From positions 1 to 64,000 of the forward strand of contig JBAYIS010000006.1 of assembly GCA_041665525.1 (NCBI GenBank): a stretch of 64,000 bases of DNA, given 5' to 3'. The DNA is from UBA8401 sp041665525. Its GTDB lineage: Bacteria; Bacteroidota; Ignavibacteria; UBA10030; UBA8401. Under the pieces are notes generated by a model. The model did not search any database and had not been told where the DNA came from. It was given only the letters and a program-made list of their open reading frames with translations. A program made the translations under genes and the position numbers. Below are positions 25,264-34,642 of this stretch, one piece after another; position 1 is the stretch's first letter, and each line of letters starts with the position of its first letter.

Positions 25264-25438
25264 GTCATTTCGAGGAGCTGTATGTTCTTCCTTGAGGCGA
25301 CGAGTCCCGTCACGAAGTGATGGCTTCGCCAAAGGGATCCTCCAAAGGAGTCCTTCGGACCTTTGGGAAAATCTCGCTTTTCGTTCGGAGATTTCTCATC
25401 CCGCAGAGTGTAAAAAATAAGGCGGGATTCGTAATGAC
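25264..25438. repeat. palindromic dispersed repeat, unit 3 with internal insertion
   Basis: Same ends as units 1 and 2, but 175 bp long because about 64 extra bases sit in the middle (around 25305-25368). The inserted part is itself palindromic and contains CTTCGCCAAAGGGATCC. Confidence 0.6.
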
Positions 25439-25557
25439 AATGCTTTGTTGAGTATCCGACCAAAGTGAAAAGCTGACATAATCCCCATCGTTGCTTTTCC
25501 TAGAAATTCTCGGTACATAACATCACCATTCTGAAATAAATAACCTACTATTCTATT

Positions 25558-27480
25558 ATGATGATGAAAACACCTTCTCAAAGAACAATCCCAATGCTGC
25601 TCGAAACGAGCTGCGAAAAATATCCGAATAACACTTTGCTCTGGGAAAAACGATCCGATGTGTATTTGGGACTTACCTATCTTCAGGTGCGGGAGAGAGT
25701 GCTTGCCTGTGCTGCAGGATTGATGAACATGGGGATCCAAAAAGGAGATCGGATTGCTTTAATCGCTGAAGGGAGGAACGATTGGGTGATTGCAGAAGTG
25801 GGAATGCTTTATGCCGGCGCGGTGAATGTTCCCATTTCCGTGAAAGTGGATGAACTTACCGATCTGAAATTTCGATTGTTGCATTCAGGTGCGAGAATGG
25901 TAATCGTTTCCGGCGCACATATACATAAAATCCGTGCGATCAAAAATGATCTTCCGGAATTGGAAAAAACAATTATCATGGACGGAACACCGCTGAATGA
26001 TGAGGAACTTGCCTTCACTGCATTGTTGGAAAACGGCGAGAGATACTTGAAATCCTACGGCGGGTCCGTGACGGAACGTTGGCAATCCGTCACCGAATAC
26101 GATGCAGCAAATATCTGCTATACCTCCGGCACGACTGCCGATCCCAAAGGGATTATTCTTACACATCGGAACTACACGGCGAACGTGGAACAGGCTTCGA
26201 AACTGCTGCCGATTCCGCCAGAATATTGTTCACTGCTGATTCTTCCGTGGGATCATTGCTTTGCTCATACCGCTGGAATCTACACGCTGATGAAAAACGG
26301 CGCAAGCATGGCCTCGGTGCAGGTTGGAAAATCCCCATTGGAAACATTAAAGAACGTCCCGGTCAATATCCGCGAATCCAGGCCGACATTTTTATTAAGC
26401 GTGCCGGCACTCGCAAAGAATTTCAAAAAGAACATTGAAAAAGGTATTAAGGAAAAAGGAAGCAAGATAGAATCGCTGTTTCAGCGAGCCGTACAATTGG
26501 GATATAAGATCAATGGCATCGGCTGGGATAAGGGAAAGAACGGAACACTCTGGGAGAAAATGCAGTACCGGTTCCTGGATTTTCTGCTGTTAAAAAAGAT
26601 AAGGGAAAGTTTTGGGGGGAGATTGCAGTTCTTTATCGGCGGCGGAGCGTTGCTGGATATTGAACTGCAGCGGTTCTTTTATGCGATCGGCATTCCTATG
26701 TATCAGGGATACGGATTAACCGAAGCGTCGCCGATTATTTCTGCCAATGTTCCGAAACGGCACAAACTCGGTTCGTCCGGCAGTATCGTGCCGAATCTGG
26801 AAGTGAAGATCTGTGATGCAGATGGGAAAGCTCTTTCGGTGGGTGAAAAAGGAGAGATCGTTATCCGCGGAGAGAATGTCATGGCCGGGTACTGGAAGAA
26901 TGAAGCTGCAACCCGTCAATCCATCCGTGACGGATGGCTGTTTACCGGCGACCTGGGATATCTTGACGAAGACAATTTTCTCTTTGTATTAGGACGCGAG
27001 AAAAGTCTGTTGATCAGTCACGACGGAGAAAAATACAGTCCCGAAGGAATCGAAGAAGCGCTTGTGGGAAATTCACCGTACATAGAACAGGCGATGTTAT
27101 ATAATAATCAATCGACGTATACTGTTGCACTGATTGTCCCCAACAAAGAAAGGCTTCTTGGCTATTTAAAAGAGCGAGGATTCACCTGTCATACAGAACA
27201 GGGACAATTGGCAGCATTGGAATTGCTCGACAAAGAAATAAAGGAATACCGGACCGGAGGTCGCTTTGCCGGAGAATTTCCGGAACGTTGGATTCCTTCC
27301 GCAATTGCTCTTCTCGGCGAAGGATTTACCGAACAGAACCATTTCCTTAACAGTACATTAAAGATGGTCCGCGGAAAGATCACCGAATATTATAAGGAAA
27401 GGATTGAGTACTTGTTCACCGCGGAAGGAAAAGAGATCACCAATCACCAAAACAAGAATATCATCAAGAGGATGGAATAG
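25558..27480 (+). CDS. long-chain acyl-CoA synthetase
   Basis: A 640-residue AMP-forming ligase (ANL superfamily). The P-loop-like motif YTSGTTADPKG lies near residue 189, the adenylate-binding YQGYGLTEASP near 381, and the hinge TGDLGYLDEDNFL with ...GREKSLL near 463-485. The length and order match FadD-type long-chain fatty acid-CoA ligases, which activate fatty acids with ATP and CoA for beta-oxidation or lipid synthesis. The first bases contain three ATGs in close succession; ATG 25558 is taken. A strong terminator follows. No fatty-acid pathway genes adjoin, so substrate chain length is inferred only from family. Confidence 0.9.
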   Translation: MMMKTPSQRTIPMLLETSCEKYPNNTLLWEKRSDVYLGLTYLQVRERVLACAAGLMNMGIQKGDRIALIAEGRNDWVIAEVGMLYAGAVNVPISVKVDELTDLKFRLLHSGARMVIVSGAHIHKIRAIKNDLPELEKTIIMDGTPLNDEELAFTALLENGERYLKSYGGSVTERWQSVTEYDAANICYTSGTTADPKGIILTHRNYTANVEQASKLLPIPPEYCSLLILPWDHCFAHTAGIYTLMKNGASMASVQVGKSPLETLKNVPVNIRESRPTFLLSVPALAKNFKKNIEKGIKEKGSKIESLFQRAVQLGYKINGIGWDKGKNGTLWEKMQYRFLDFLLLKKIRESFGGRLQFFIGGGALLDIELQRFFYAIGIPMYQGYGLTEASPIISANVPKRHKLGSSGSIVPNLEVKICDADGKALSVGEKGEIVIRGENVMAGYWKNEAATRQSIRDGWLFTGDLGYLDEDNFLFVLGREKSLLISHDGEKYSPEGIEEALVGNSPYIEQAMLYNNQSTYTVALIVPNKERLLGYLKERGFTCHTEQGQLAALELLDKEIKEYRTGGRFAGEFPERWIPSAIALLGEGFTEQNHFLNSTLKMVRGKITEYYKERIEYLFTAEGKEITNHQNKNIIKRME

Positions 27481-27521
27481 GCACTATCAGGCCTGCGTTG
27501 ACGCCATTGTTGTTCATTTTC

Positions 27522-27554
27522 AGAATCCCGCGTTGTGGCGGGATTCTTTTTTTT
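27522..27554 (+). terminator. rho-independent terminator after the acyl-CoA ligase
   Basis: AGAATCCCGC (27522-27531) and GCGGGATTCT (27538-27547) form a perfect 10-bp stem with a 6-base loop, followed by eight Ts. Confidence 0.9.
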
Positions 27555-27590
27555 GGAAACGGTCTCAAAAGTGAACACAAAAAAATTGCT

Positions 27591-27698
27591 GTCATTTCGA
27601 GGAGTGACGCCGAAGGCGCCACGACGAGAAATCTATTCATTAACTCTGAGATTTCTCATCCCGCAAAGCGACAAAACTAAGACGGGATTCGAAATGAC
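27591..27698. repeat. palindromic dispersed repeat, unit 4
   Basis: The ends are GTCATTTCGA (27591-27600) and TCGAAATGAC (27689-27698), with the inner GAGAAATCT / AGATTTCTC stem. Same family as the units at 24979-25438. Confidence 0.65.
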
Positions 27699-27803
27699 AA
27701 TGATAAGACACTGAAGTAAGCCAATTTCTCATTATCATGACATAACATATTTTTTTAATTGAATGATTCTGACGATATTGAGTGTAAATTTTAACATACT
27801 GCC

Positions 27804-28139
27804 ATGAAACTCAAATCACTTTCTGACCTTTCCAAATTATTATCGGACGATGAACGGAAAAATCTTTCGTCGTCAACCACTGCCGTCAAAAAGAGCACGC
27901 ATGACGGGAAAGGGAAATCGGTTAAAGTGTTTTTAGATGCGCATGGACGCAAGGGGAAAGTGGTGACGATTGTTGCAGGATTGCAGCACAATCCTGAAAC
28001 ACTGGAGCAGATCGCCCGGACACTGAAACAGTATTGCGGCGCCGGGGGGACCGTGAAGGAAGGGCAGATTGAGATCCAGGGTGATCAAGTCCAGAAGGTG
28101 TCAGAAAAACTTCGCACAATGAACTACGCGGTACGATAA
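27804..28139 (+). CDS. SUI1/eIF1-like translation factor (YciH family)
   Basis: A 111-residue protein whose C-terminal ~80 residues are the SUI1/eIF1 fold: KVFLDAHGRKGKVVTIVAGL, then LKQYCGAGGTVKEGQIEIQG and a C-terminal GDQVQKVSEKL helix. In bacteria this family (YciH) binds the small ribosomal subunit and may check initiation fidelity under stress; the role is less well known than in eukaryotes. Its stop TAA (28137-28139) is followed immediately by the GTG start of the HrpB gene, so the two share one transcript. It is a common core gene in this group. Confidence 0.88.
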   Translation: MKLKSLSDLSKLLSDDERKNLSSSTTAVKKSTHDGKGKSVKVFLDAHGRKGKVVTIVAGLQHNPETLEQIARTLKQYCGAGGTVKEGQIEIQGDQVQKVSEKLRTMNYAVR

Positions 28140-30668
28140 GTGACGAACCTTCCGATTGATAATATTCTCGGCACGCTTAAATCTGTTTTAAAGAACAACA
28201 GGAATTGTGTGTTGACAGCCGAACCGGGAGCCGGTAAAACAACTCGCGTTCCCGTCGCATTGTTGGAAGAGGAATGGCTGCGGGGAAAAAAGATCATCAT
28301 GCTCGAACCGCGCAGGTTAGCTGCAATCCGCTCTGCTGAATATATGGCAGAGCAAATGAACCAGTCCGCCGGTGAAACGATCGGTTACAGGATCCGCGGT
28401 GAAAGTAAAATTGGGAAATCCACCCGGCTGGAAGTCGTGACCGAAGGCGTATTGACCCGGTTGCTGCAGGAAGATGCCTCGCTGCCGGATGCCGGTCTTA
28501 TCATTTTCGACGAATTCCATGAACGCAGCATTCACGCCGATCTTGGTTTGGCACTTTCTCTCGATGTACAAGAACATCTTCGTCCTGACCTGAAATTACT
28601 GGTGATGTCCGCAACGATCGACTCCGCAGCAGTATCGACACTCATGGGAGATGCGCCGGTCGTTTCTAGCGAAGGGAGATCTTTTCCTGTGGAAGTGAAA
28701 TATGTCGCCCGGCCGGAACGAGGATTCATTGAGCCGCTTATTGTTCAAACGGTAATTACGGCGCTGCGGGAACATACAGGGGATATACTTGTCTTTCTTC
28801 CCGGTCAAAGAGAAATTCGTGCTGTGGAATTGCTTCTGCAAAAAAAAGAATTATCCTCCGTATCTATTCATCCTTTGTTCGGTGATTCTCCTGCGGTACA
28901 ACAACGATCTGCTCTACTTCCGGCTGCAACCGGACGAAGGAAGATTATTCTTTCCACTAATATCGCTGAAACAAGTCTTACCATCGACGGAGTCCGAATC
29001 GTGATAGACGCAGGACTGATGCGAACATCGAAATTCGATGCACGCAAAGGAATGTCCGGATTATCAACAGTACCGGTCTCGCAGGCATCGGCCGACCAGC
29101 GAAAAGGCCGCGCGGGGCGTCAGGCATCCGGTGTATGTTACCGTTTATGGAGTGAAGCACAGCATACAATACTTCCGAAATTTTCCAAGCCGGAAATAAC
29201 CGAGGCAGATCTGGCTTCCGTTGCAATGGAACTTGCAGTGTGGGGAGATGGAGAAGGAAATTCTCTCCGTTTTTTGGACCGGCCGCCGAAGGCTAATCTT
29301 GCTCAAGCGCGTGAACTTCTTCAGTATCTCGGCGCTCTCGACAAAAATAAGAACTTAACGAGCCATGGCAAACTCATGTCGACACTTCCTGTCCATCCCC
29401 GATTTGCCCATATGCTGATACAGGGAAAATCAATGAACCTCGATCCACTTGCGTGTGAAATTGCCGCGTTGTTGGACGAGCGGGATGTCTTCAGAGGGAA
29501 ATCGGATTCTGACGTCGATCTTTTTTCACGTTATTCCTCAATGAAGGATGGTATAGGCGTGCATCGCTATGCACTGCAGAAATTCCATGAACAATCTTCA
29601 CGTTTGAAAAAGATGTTGGATAAAATTACGGTCTCTGTAAAAGACAAAACGGATGCTCAAATTACCGTAAATCATATACGGGCGGAGGAGAAGTTGGGCC
29701 TGCTTCTTGCTCTTGCATATCCAGAACGTGTTGCAAAACGAAAATCGGGCGGGAAATATCAGTTGTCCGGAAATGTGGTGGCTGCGCTTCCGAAAGGAAG
29801 TATTCTGGAGAAGGAAGAATATCTCGCCATCGGCGATGTTGATGGCGCAGGAAGCGATGTGAAAATATTTCTTGCAGAGTCGATTACAGAACAGGAAATA
29901 CGCAGCGTGTTTGCAGAACAGATAATCCAGCGGCAGGAAGTGTTATGGGATGCTAAGGAGGATGCGGTGATCGCGCGGCATGTGACGAATTTCGGCGCGA
30001 TTGAACTCTTCTCAAAATCCTTTCAGCCTGAATCGACTCAGGCTGCTGCATTAATCGTGAACTTCATCCGTGAAGCCGGGCTGCAGATTCTTCCCTGGTC
30101 GATAGAAACTGAATCTCTAAGGAAGCGAAGCGAATGGCTGCGAATGTCCGGCATAGTTCAGAATTGGATCGATTGTTCTGATGCAGTATTACTCGAAACA
30201 CTCGAAGTGTGGTTGACTCCGTTTCTGGAGGGGATCACGCGCAGATCGCACTTGTCCAGATTGAACATGATGGAAATACTTCATTCGCTTTTCACTTATG
30301 AACAACGCCGGGAACTGGAAAGATTGGCTCCAACACATCTCATGGTACCGACTGGTTCCCGCATTACGGTCGATTATTCCTCAGGACAACCGATCCTTGC
30401 CGTGCGATTACAGGAAATGTTCGGTGAAGTGGATACGCCAACTGTGGGAGGAGGGAAAGTGCGTGTCGTTCTGCATTTACTCTCACCGGCGCGCAGACCA
30501 ATTGGCGTCACTCAAGATCTCCCCAGTTTCTGGAAGAATGCATATGTTGAAGTTCGAAAAGACATGAGGGGACAATACCCGAAACATTATTGGCCGGAAA
30601 ATCCCTTGGAAGCAGAACCGACAACGAAAACAAAAAAAGCGATGATGAAGAATAAAGATTTAGGGTAA
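28140..30668 (+). CDS. hrpB: ATP-dependent RNA helicase HrpB
   Basis: An 842-residue DEAH-box helicase of the HrpB type, starting with GTG directly after the eIF1-like stop. Walker A AEPGAGKTTRVPVA is near residue 28, the DEAH-like box FDEFHERSIHADLG near 125, STATIDS-like motif MSATID near 160, SLTIDGVRIVIDAGL near 282 and the arginine motif QRKGRAGRQASG near 321. The C-terminal HrpB-specific domain follows (~430-842). Such helicases unwind RNA or RNA-protein complexes in the cytoplasm; the physiological substrate of bacterial HrpB is not well defined. Length and order match the family. Confidence 0.92.
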   Translation: MTNLPIDNILGTLKSVLKNNRNCVLTAEPGAGKTTRVPVALLEEEWLRGKKIIMLEPRRLAAIRSAEYMAEQMNQSAGETIGYRIRGESKIGKSTRLEVVTEGVLTRLLQEDASLPDAGLIIFDEFHERSIHADLGLALSLDVQEHLRPDLKLLVMSATIDSAAVSTLMGDAPVVSSEGRSFPVEVKYVARPERGFIEPLIVQTVITALREHTGDILVFLPGQREIRAVELLLQKKELSSVSIHPLFGDSPAVQQRSALLPAATGRRKIILSTNIAETSLTIDGVRIVIDAGLMRTSKFDARKGMSGLSTVPVSQASADQRKGRAGRQASGVCYRLWSEAQHTILPKFSKPEITEADLASVAMELAVWGDGEGNSLRFLDRPPKANLAQARELLQYLGALDKNKNLTSHGKLMSTLPVHPRFAHMLIQGKSMNLDPLACEIAALLDERDVFRGKSDSDVDLFSRYSSMKDGIGVHRYALQKFHEQSSRLKKMLDKITVSVKDKTDAQITVNHIRAEEKLGLLLALAYPERVAKRKSGGKYQLSGNVVAALPKGSILEKEEYLAIGDVDGAGSDVKIFLAESITEQEIRSVFAEQIIQRQEVLWDAKEDAVIARHVTNFGAIELFSKSFQPESTQAAALIVNFIREAGLQILPWSIETESLRKRSEWLRMSGIVQNWIDCSDAVLLETLEVWLTPFLEGITRRSHLSRLNMMEILHSLFTYEQRRELERLAPTHLMVPTGSRITVDYSSGQPILAVRLQEMFGEVDTPTVGGGKVRVVLHLLSPARRPIGVTQDLPSFWKNAYVEVRKDMRGQYPKHYWPENPLEAEPTTKTKKAMMKNKDLG

Positions 30669-31111
30669 TGAATCGGAAAAACTGCCTATTTTGGGATGAA
30701 AAACTGCCGTGATGTAAACAAGAATTAAAATTCACACCGAGTCGAAGCATTGCGATGTGATTCTTTGCATTGTGCATAACATCACTGAACATCCGAATGT
30801 CGTTGAATCTTCATATCTTAGAATACTCAATTGTTAGAAAAATCTAATAACTGTCGGACTGCATCTGGAGCAAACCTGAAGTACTATTAGAGTACCTATG
30901 AAATATCAATTATTCATGGTCATTTCGAGCGAAGCGAGAAATCTCAGGCTTTATTTTCGGCAGAAAAACGAGATTCCTCGTCGCTCCGCTCCTCGGAATG
31001 ACATCGTTTTGGTATTTTTCAGAAGTCTCTATTGCTTATATCTTCGATGGCGTAACTCATAGCTCACAATATCTCATTGAACATATGTCTGTTCAGTGAC
31101 GGGGGAAAGAA
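30669..31111. other. intergenic region with a dispersed repeat
   Basis: A 443-base gap without a gene. It holds one short palindromic repeat (30919-31002). The right part, before the GTG start of the YfiR-like gene at 31112, should carry a promoter but none stands out. Confidence 0.45.
30919..31002. repeat. palindromic dispersed repeat, short unit
   Basis: Starts GTCATTTCGAGC and ends CTCGGAATGAC, an 84-bp relative of the units at 24979-25438 and 27591-27698, with the inner GAGAAATCTC but a shorter middle. Confidence 0.55.
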
Positions 31112-31678
31112 GTGAACCGTTCAAAGATCATTGCTATATCAATATTCCTGATATCGCTCTGTTCATTCGGCCAGCAGATGGAGATGCCGGTAGAAAAGCA
31201 GATCCCATTGTTGATAAAGGTTCTCTCATTCAACAAGTCCATGTCATTGGAGAAAAAAGATTTCCTGGTGGGAGTTGTCTTTCGGAAATCGTTGTCGACA
31301 ACGGATTCGGTTAAAAATACAGTACTGCAGTATAATGATTCGTCACAGTTGACATTATCAAATGGAAATGCGGTTCGGTTCACTGCTATCGATCTGGACC
31401 GGAAAGATGAAATGGAAACCATATTCCGAAAAAAGGCATTCTCCGCGCTATACATTACACCGGTGGAGTTTTCCCGAATTCCAGTCATTGCCAATTTTTG
31501 CAGGGAACGCAGGATCGTTTCCATGACCGGCGTGGCTGATTTTGTTGAAGAAGGAATTTCGGTTGGTATCGGGAAGAGAGACCAGAAACCGGAGATCCTG
31601 ATCAATCTGCCGGTCAGCGTTGGGGAAGGGGCTAATTTCAGTTCGCGGGTGCTTCAAATCGCCAAAATTTATCGCTAA
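31112..31678 (+). CDS. YfiR-like periplasmic protein (DUF4154)
   Basis: A 188-residue exported protein. A signal peptide (IIAISIFLISLCSFG) opens it, and the mature part has the YfiR-type pattern: VEKQIPLLIKVLSFNKSM near residue 27, ... FSALYITPVEFSRIPVIANF near 110-130, and VSMTGVADFVEEGISVGI near 135-155. YfiR in Pseudomonas sits in the periplasm and inhibits the cyclase YfiN. Here the gene ends exactly where a histidine kinase begins (TAA then ATG, no gap), and that kinase has a YfiN-like periplasmic sensor part. I infer that it regulates the kinase. The start codon is GTG, with a purine-rich run before it. Confidence 0.75.
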   Translation: MNRSKIIAISIFLISLCSFGQQMEMPVEKQIPLLIKVLSFNKSMSLEKKDFLVGVVFRKSLSTTDSVKNTVLQYNDSSQLTLSNGNAVRFTAIDLDRKDEMETIFRKKAFSALYITPVEFSRIPVIANFCRERRIVSMTGVADFVEEGISVGIGKRDQKPEILINLPVSVGEGANFSSRVLQIAKIYR

Positions 31679-33595
31679 ATGAAATCATTGTATCCGGAAA
31701 AATTTACTTCGACGTTTCGGTTCCGTTTGTATCTGCTCTTTTCGGGGGCCGTCCTGGGCGTTTCGCTCTTCATTTATTTTTACTTCCCGCAAAAATTTCA
31801 AGAACAAGCGTTTGTTGCTGCGCAGTCCAAAGCGGTGACGATTGCGGATATTTCCGCATTCAGTTCGGCACCGGCAATGTATTTTAATGATGCGGATGCA
31901 TTGCAGGAGGTCCTCGCATCTACACGGCAGAACTCGGACATCAGATTTATCATCATCACCGATCACAAACAACAGTTAATCGCTGGATATAATATCGAAG
32001 TCGGTGTACGGCTGAATTACGATATTGCGGATCACGACGGAATGATGACAGAGGATAAAACAACGGTGATGTCCCGCTCGGTTATACAGTTCAACAATCT
32101 CACCATCGGTAATATCTATGTTGGCCTCTCCCTCGAAAAAATTCTGGACGAAGTGGATGCAACGAAACGAAGTATCACGCTCATCAGCGGAATCATTCTG
32201 GTGATCGGATTGGCTGCCGTTTATGCGGTTGCCAGATTGCTGACCCGGCCGTTGGAAACAATGGCACACTCTTTCCAGGAGATTGCCCATGGCGATTTTA
32301 CGAAGCATGTGCAGCCTTCCGGTTATGTGGAAATAAATAAACTGGCACAGGCATTTAACCGCATGGTCGACGATCTTTCCGCAGCCCAATCGGAATTGCG
32401 ATCGGTAAACCGTACGCTGGAATTACGCGTAAATGAACGGACCATGGATTTGCAGCGCGAGATCCAGCAGCATAAGAAGACGGAAGAGGCGCTTCGCGAA
32501 AGTGAGGAACGTTTTCGGGCATTGGTGGAACTCTCACCTGATGCGATCGTTGTCCTGTCCGAAGAGAAGTTTGCATTCATCAATCCCTCTGCGTTGTCCA
32601 TGTTCAGGGTGTATTCAACGGAAAAAATTCTCGGCCGTTCCCTGTTCGATTTTATGAACGTTTCGCAGGCACATCAGTTGGAGGAGTCGCTGAACGGCAT
32701 CCTGCACGGCAGTATCGTCAATGTGCTTTCCGAATATGTTTTCGTGAGGGACGACGGAACGGAATTCGTGTCGGAAGTCGCTGCAACGAAACTCGTTTTC
32801 CGGGGAAAGACCGCTATTCAGATCGTCATCCGCGATATTTCCGAACGGATCAGGAATGAGCGACAGCGGATGGAACTGGAACAACAGTTGCTGCATGTGC
32901 AGAAGAAAGAGATCATCAGTACGCTGGCAAGCGGACTGGCGCATGATATCCTGAATATTCTCGGTATCATCGGTACGTCCATCAATAAACTGCTTTTCCT
33001 GAAGAATTTGAATCACGAATCGTTGATGGAAAGCGCCGAACAAATTTCGAAAGCATCGGAACGGGGGAAGTCCCTCGTCCGGCAGCTGTTATCGTTCGCG
33101 CGGAAATCGGAATTGAATTTCGACTCGGTGCAGGTCAATACGATCGTTTCCGAGATCATCTCGGTCGTTCAGCGCACTTTCCCGACCACCATCACCATCA
33201 GAACGGCATTTGCCATCGATCTTCCGCAAATTAGAGCGGATAATAATCAACTCCACCAGGCGCTGTTGAATCTCTGCCTGAATGCGCGGGATGCAATTCT
33301 GGATACTGGAACGATTACGGTAGGCACGTTACTGTGGACCAGTGCGGAGAAGAAGGGAACGGCAGAGAAGAACGGAGAGTGCATTTGTATTTACGTGGAA
33401 GATAACGGTATCGGGATGACGGATGAAGTGAAAAACAGAATCTTTGAACCATTTTTTACAACGAAGAGCGAAGGGACCGGATCCGGATTGGGGATGGCGA
33501 TGGTGAAGGGGATCATGGAAAACCATCGAGGGAGTATTGAAATCGATACTGAGCTGGGAAAGGGAACAATCTTTAGACTGTTCTTCCCGATTTAA
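31679..33595 (+). CDS. membrane sensor histidine kinase (CHASE8-like, HAMP, PAS, kinase core)
   Basis: A 638-residue sensor kinase. TM1 is near residues 17-35; the periplasmic part (~36-165) has SAPAMYFNDADALQEVLAST, as in CHASE8-type sensors of YfiN-like proteins. TM2 is near 166-186, HAMP near 187-245 (RLLTRPLETMAHSF), PAS near 275-395, and the dimerisation helix near 410-475 with phospho-acceptor His in LAHDILN near 421. The ATPase domain follows with the N-box NLCLNARDAI (~532), EDNGIGM (~575) and GTGSGLGMAMVKG (~600). It lies zero bases after the YfiR-like gene, so the pair forms one unit. No response regulator gene is adjacent, so its partner is unknown. Confidence 0.9.
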   Translation: MKSLYPEKFTSTFRFRLYLLFSGAVLGVSLFIYFYFPQKFQEQAFVAAQSKAVTIADISAFSSAPAMYFNDADALQEVLASTRQNSDIRFIIITDHKQQLIAGYNIEVGVRLNYDIADHDGMMTEDKTTVMSRSVIQFNNLTIGNIYVGLSLEKILDEVDATKRSITLISGIILVIGLAAVYAVARLLTRPLETMAHSFQEIAHGDFTKHVQPSGYVEINKLAQAFNRMVDDLSAAQSELRSVNRTLELRVNERTMDLQREIQQHKKTEEALRESEERFRALVELSPDAIVVLSEEKFAFINPSALSMFRVYSTEKILGRSLFDFMNVSQAHQLEESLNGILHGSIVNVLSEYVFVRDDGTEFVSEVAATKLVFRGKTAIQIVIRDISERIRNERQRMELEQQLLHVQKKEIISTLASGLAHDILNILGIIGTSINKLLFLKNLNHESLMESAEQISKASERGKSLVRQLLSFARKSELNFDSVQVNTIVSEIISVVQRTFPTTITIRTAFAIDLPQIRADNNQLHQALLNLCLNARDAILDTGTITVGTLLWTSAEKKGTAEKNGECICIYVEDNGIGMTDEVKNRIFEPFFTTKSEGTGSGLGMAMVKGIMENHRGSIEIDTELGKGTIFRLFFPI

Positions 33596-33600
33596 AATAC

Positions 33601-33631
33601 AAAACTCCGATGTGCATCGGAGTTTTTTTTT
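33601..33631. terminator. bidirectional terminator between histidine kinase and PiT
   Basis: AAAACTCCGATG (33601-33612) and CATCGGAGTTTT (33615-33626) form a perfect 12-bp stem, with a T-run continuing to 33632 on the plus strand and an A-run on the left side. It lies between convergent genes and can serve both. Confidence 0.9.
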
Positions 33632-33643
33632 ACCCACCCTGTG

Positions 33644-34630
33644 TTATTTGAAGAATGCTACGATCCAATAACAGGCGGCTCCAATCGCCGCTGATGCAGG
33701 GATCGTAATGATCCACGCCAAGATTATGTTGGATGCAAGTCCCCACCGCACGGCGGAAAATCTCTTGGTTGCTCCGACGCCCATAATGGCACCGCTGATT
33801 ACGTGTGTGGTACTCACAGCGATACCACTGAACGCGGTAACGAGCAAAGTGATTGCCCCGGCAGTTTCCGCAGCGAATCCTCCGGATGGTTTCAATTTTG
33901 TAATTTTTTGTCCCATGGTCTTTACAATCCTCCAACCGCCGAATAATGTGCCGAGAGCGATTGCAGCATGGGAAGAAAGGATCACCCAGGTGGGAACATC
34001 GAACGTTGCAAGGTAACCGCTGGTGACCAACAAGGTGGTGATGATACCCATTGTTTTTTGTGCATCGTTCGTTCCATGTCCCAGACTGTATGCTGCGGCT
34101 GACAGCAGTTGTAACTTCCGAAAGGCATTATTGATCTTCGAAGATGACCGTTTGTGGAAAAGCCACATCATCGCTGCCATCAAAATAAATGCCATCACCA
34201 TTCCCATCATTGGCGCAACAGCAATAAAGATTAATGTATTTGTCCAACCGCTGTAGATTACTGCGCCGAATCCTGCCTTGGCAATCGCTGCCCCAGCATA
34301 ACCTCCCACGAGTGCATGTGATGAACTGGAAGGGATACCGTAATACCATGTTATAAGGTTCCATGCAATAGCACCGAGAAGGCCCCCCAGAATCACAAAT
34401 TCATCGATTAATTCAAGATAGATAAGGCCTTTCCCAATCGTCTTTGCGATATGCACGTCAAACAGGAATGCTGCAACCAAATTAAAAAAAGCAGCCCAGA
34501 CAACAGCCTGACGAGGTTTTAAAACGCGGGTTGAAACGACCGTGGCAATGGAGTTTGCTGAATCATGAAATCCATTGATGAAGTCGAAGATAAGAGCGAC
34601 AATGATAATTACAATGACTAACGTGAGCAT
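33644..34630 (-). CDS. PiT family inorganic phosphate transporter
   Basis: A 328-residue integral membrane protein, low-affinity phosphate permease of the PiT family. The two inverted signature regions are visible: FINGFHDSANSIATVVSTR (near residues 18-36) and SLGHGTNDAQKTMGII (near 180-195). About ten hydrophobic segments are present. PiT carriers import phosphate with metal or proton co-transport. It follows the DUF47 gene by 12 bases on the same strand, the usual pairing in which the PhoU-like protein modulates the transporter. Confidence 0.93.
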   Translation of the reverse strand: MLTLVIVIIIVALIFDFINGFHDSANSIATVVSTRVLKPRQAVVWAAFFNLVAAFLFDVHIAKTIGKGLIYLELIDEFVILGGLLGAIAWNLITWYYGIPSSSSHALVGGYAGAAIAKAGFGAVIYSGWTNTLIFIAVAPMMGMVMAFILMAAMMWLFHKRSSSKINNAFRKLQLLSAAAYSLGHGTNDAQKTMGIITTLLVTSGYLATFDVPTWVILSSHAAIALGTLFGGWRIVKTMGQKITKLKPSGGFAAETAGAITLLVTAFSGIAVSTTHVISGAIMGVGATKRFSAVRWGLASNIILAWIITIPASAAIGAACYWIVAFFK

Positions 34631-34642
34631 AGTCGTTCTTTC

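Larger units (their letters stand above)
24831..25557. other. repeat-filled intergenic region
   Basis: A 727-base gap that is mostly repeats. A degraded unit covers about 24870-24970 (it includes complementary copies of the CCTGAGC..GTCGAAGG core), followed by three full palindromic units annotated separately. The last 100 bases lead to the acyl-CoA ligase gene and should carry its promoter. No gene. Confidence 0.6.
27481..27803. other. intergenic region with terminator and repeat
   Basis: Holds the ligase terminator and one palindromic repeat (27591-27698). Between them, AACGGTCTCAAAAGTGAAC (about 27559-27577) shares the GTCTCAAAA end of the MITE-like element and may be a fragment of one. 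The short frame 27498-27680 is made of these repeats and is not a gene. Confidence 0.5.

Noticed and set aside
24979..25438. CRISPR or long tandem gene array
   Set aside because: Units are long palindromes with variable middle parts, not short repeats with unique spacers.
27498..27680. 60-residue frame after the acyl-CoA ligase
   Set aside because: It runs through the terminator and a dispersed repeat.
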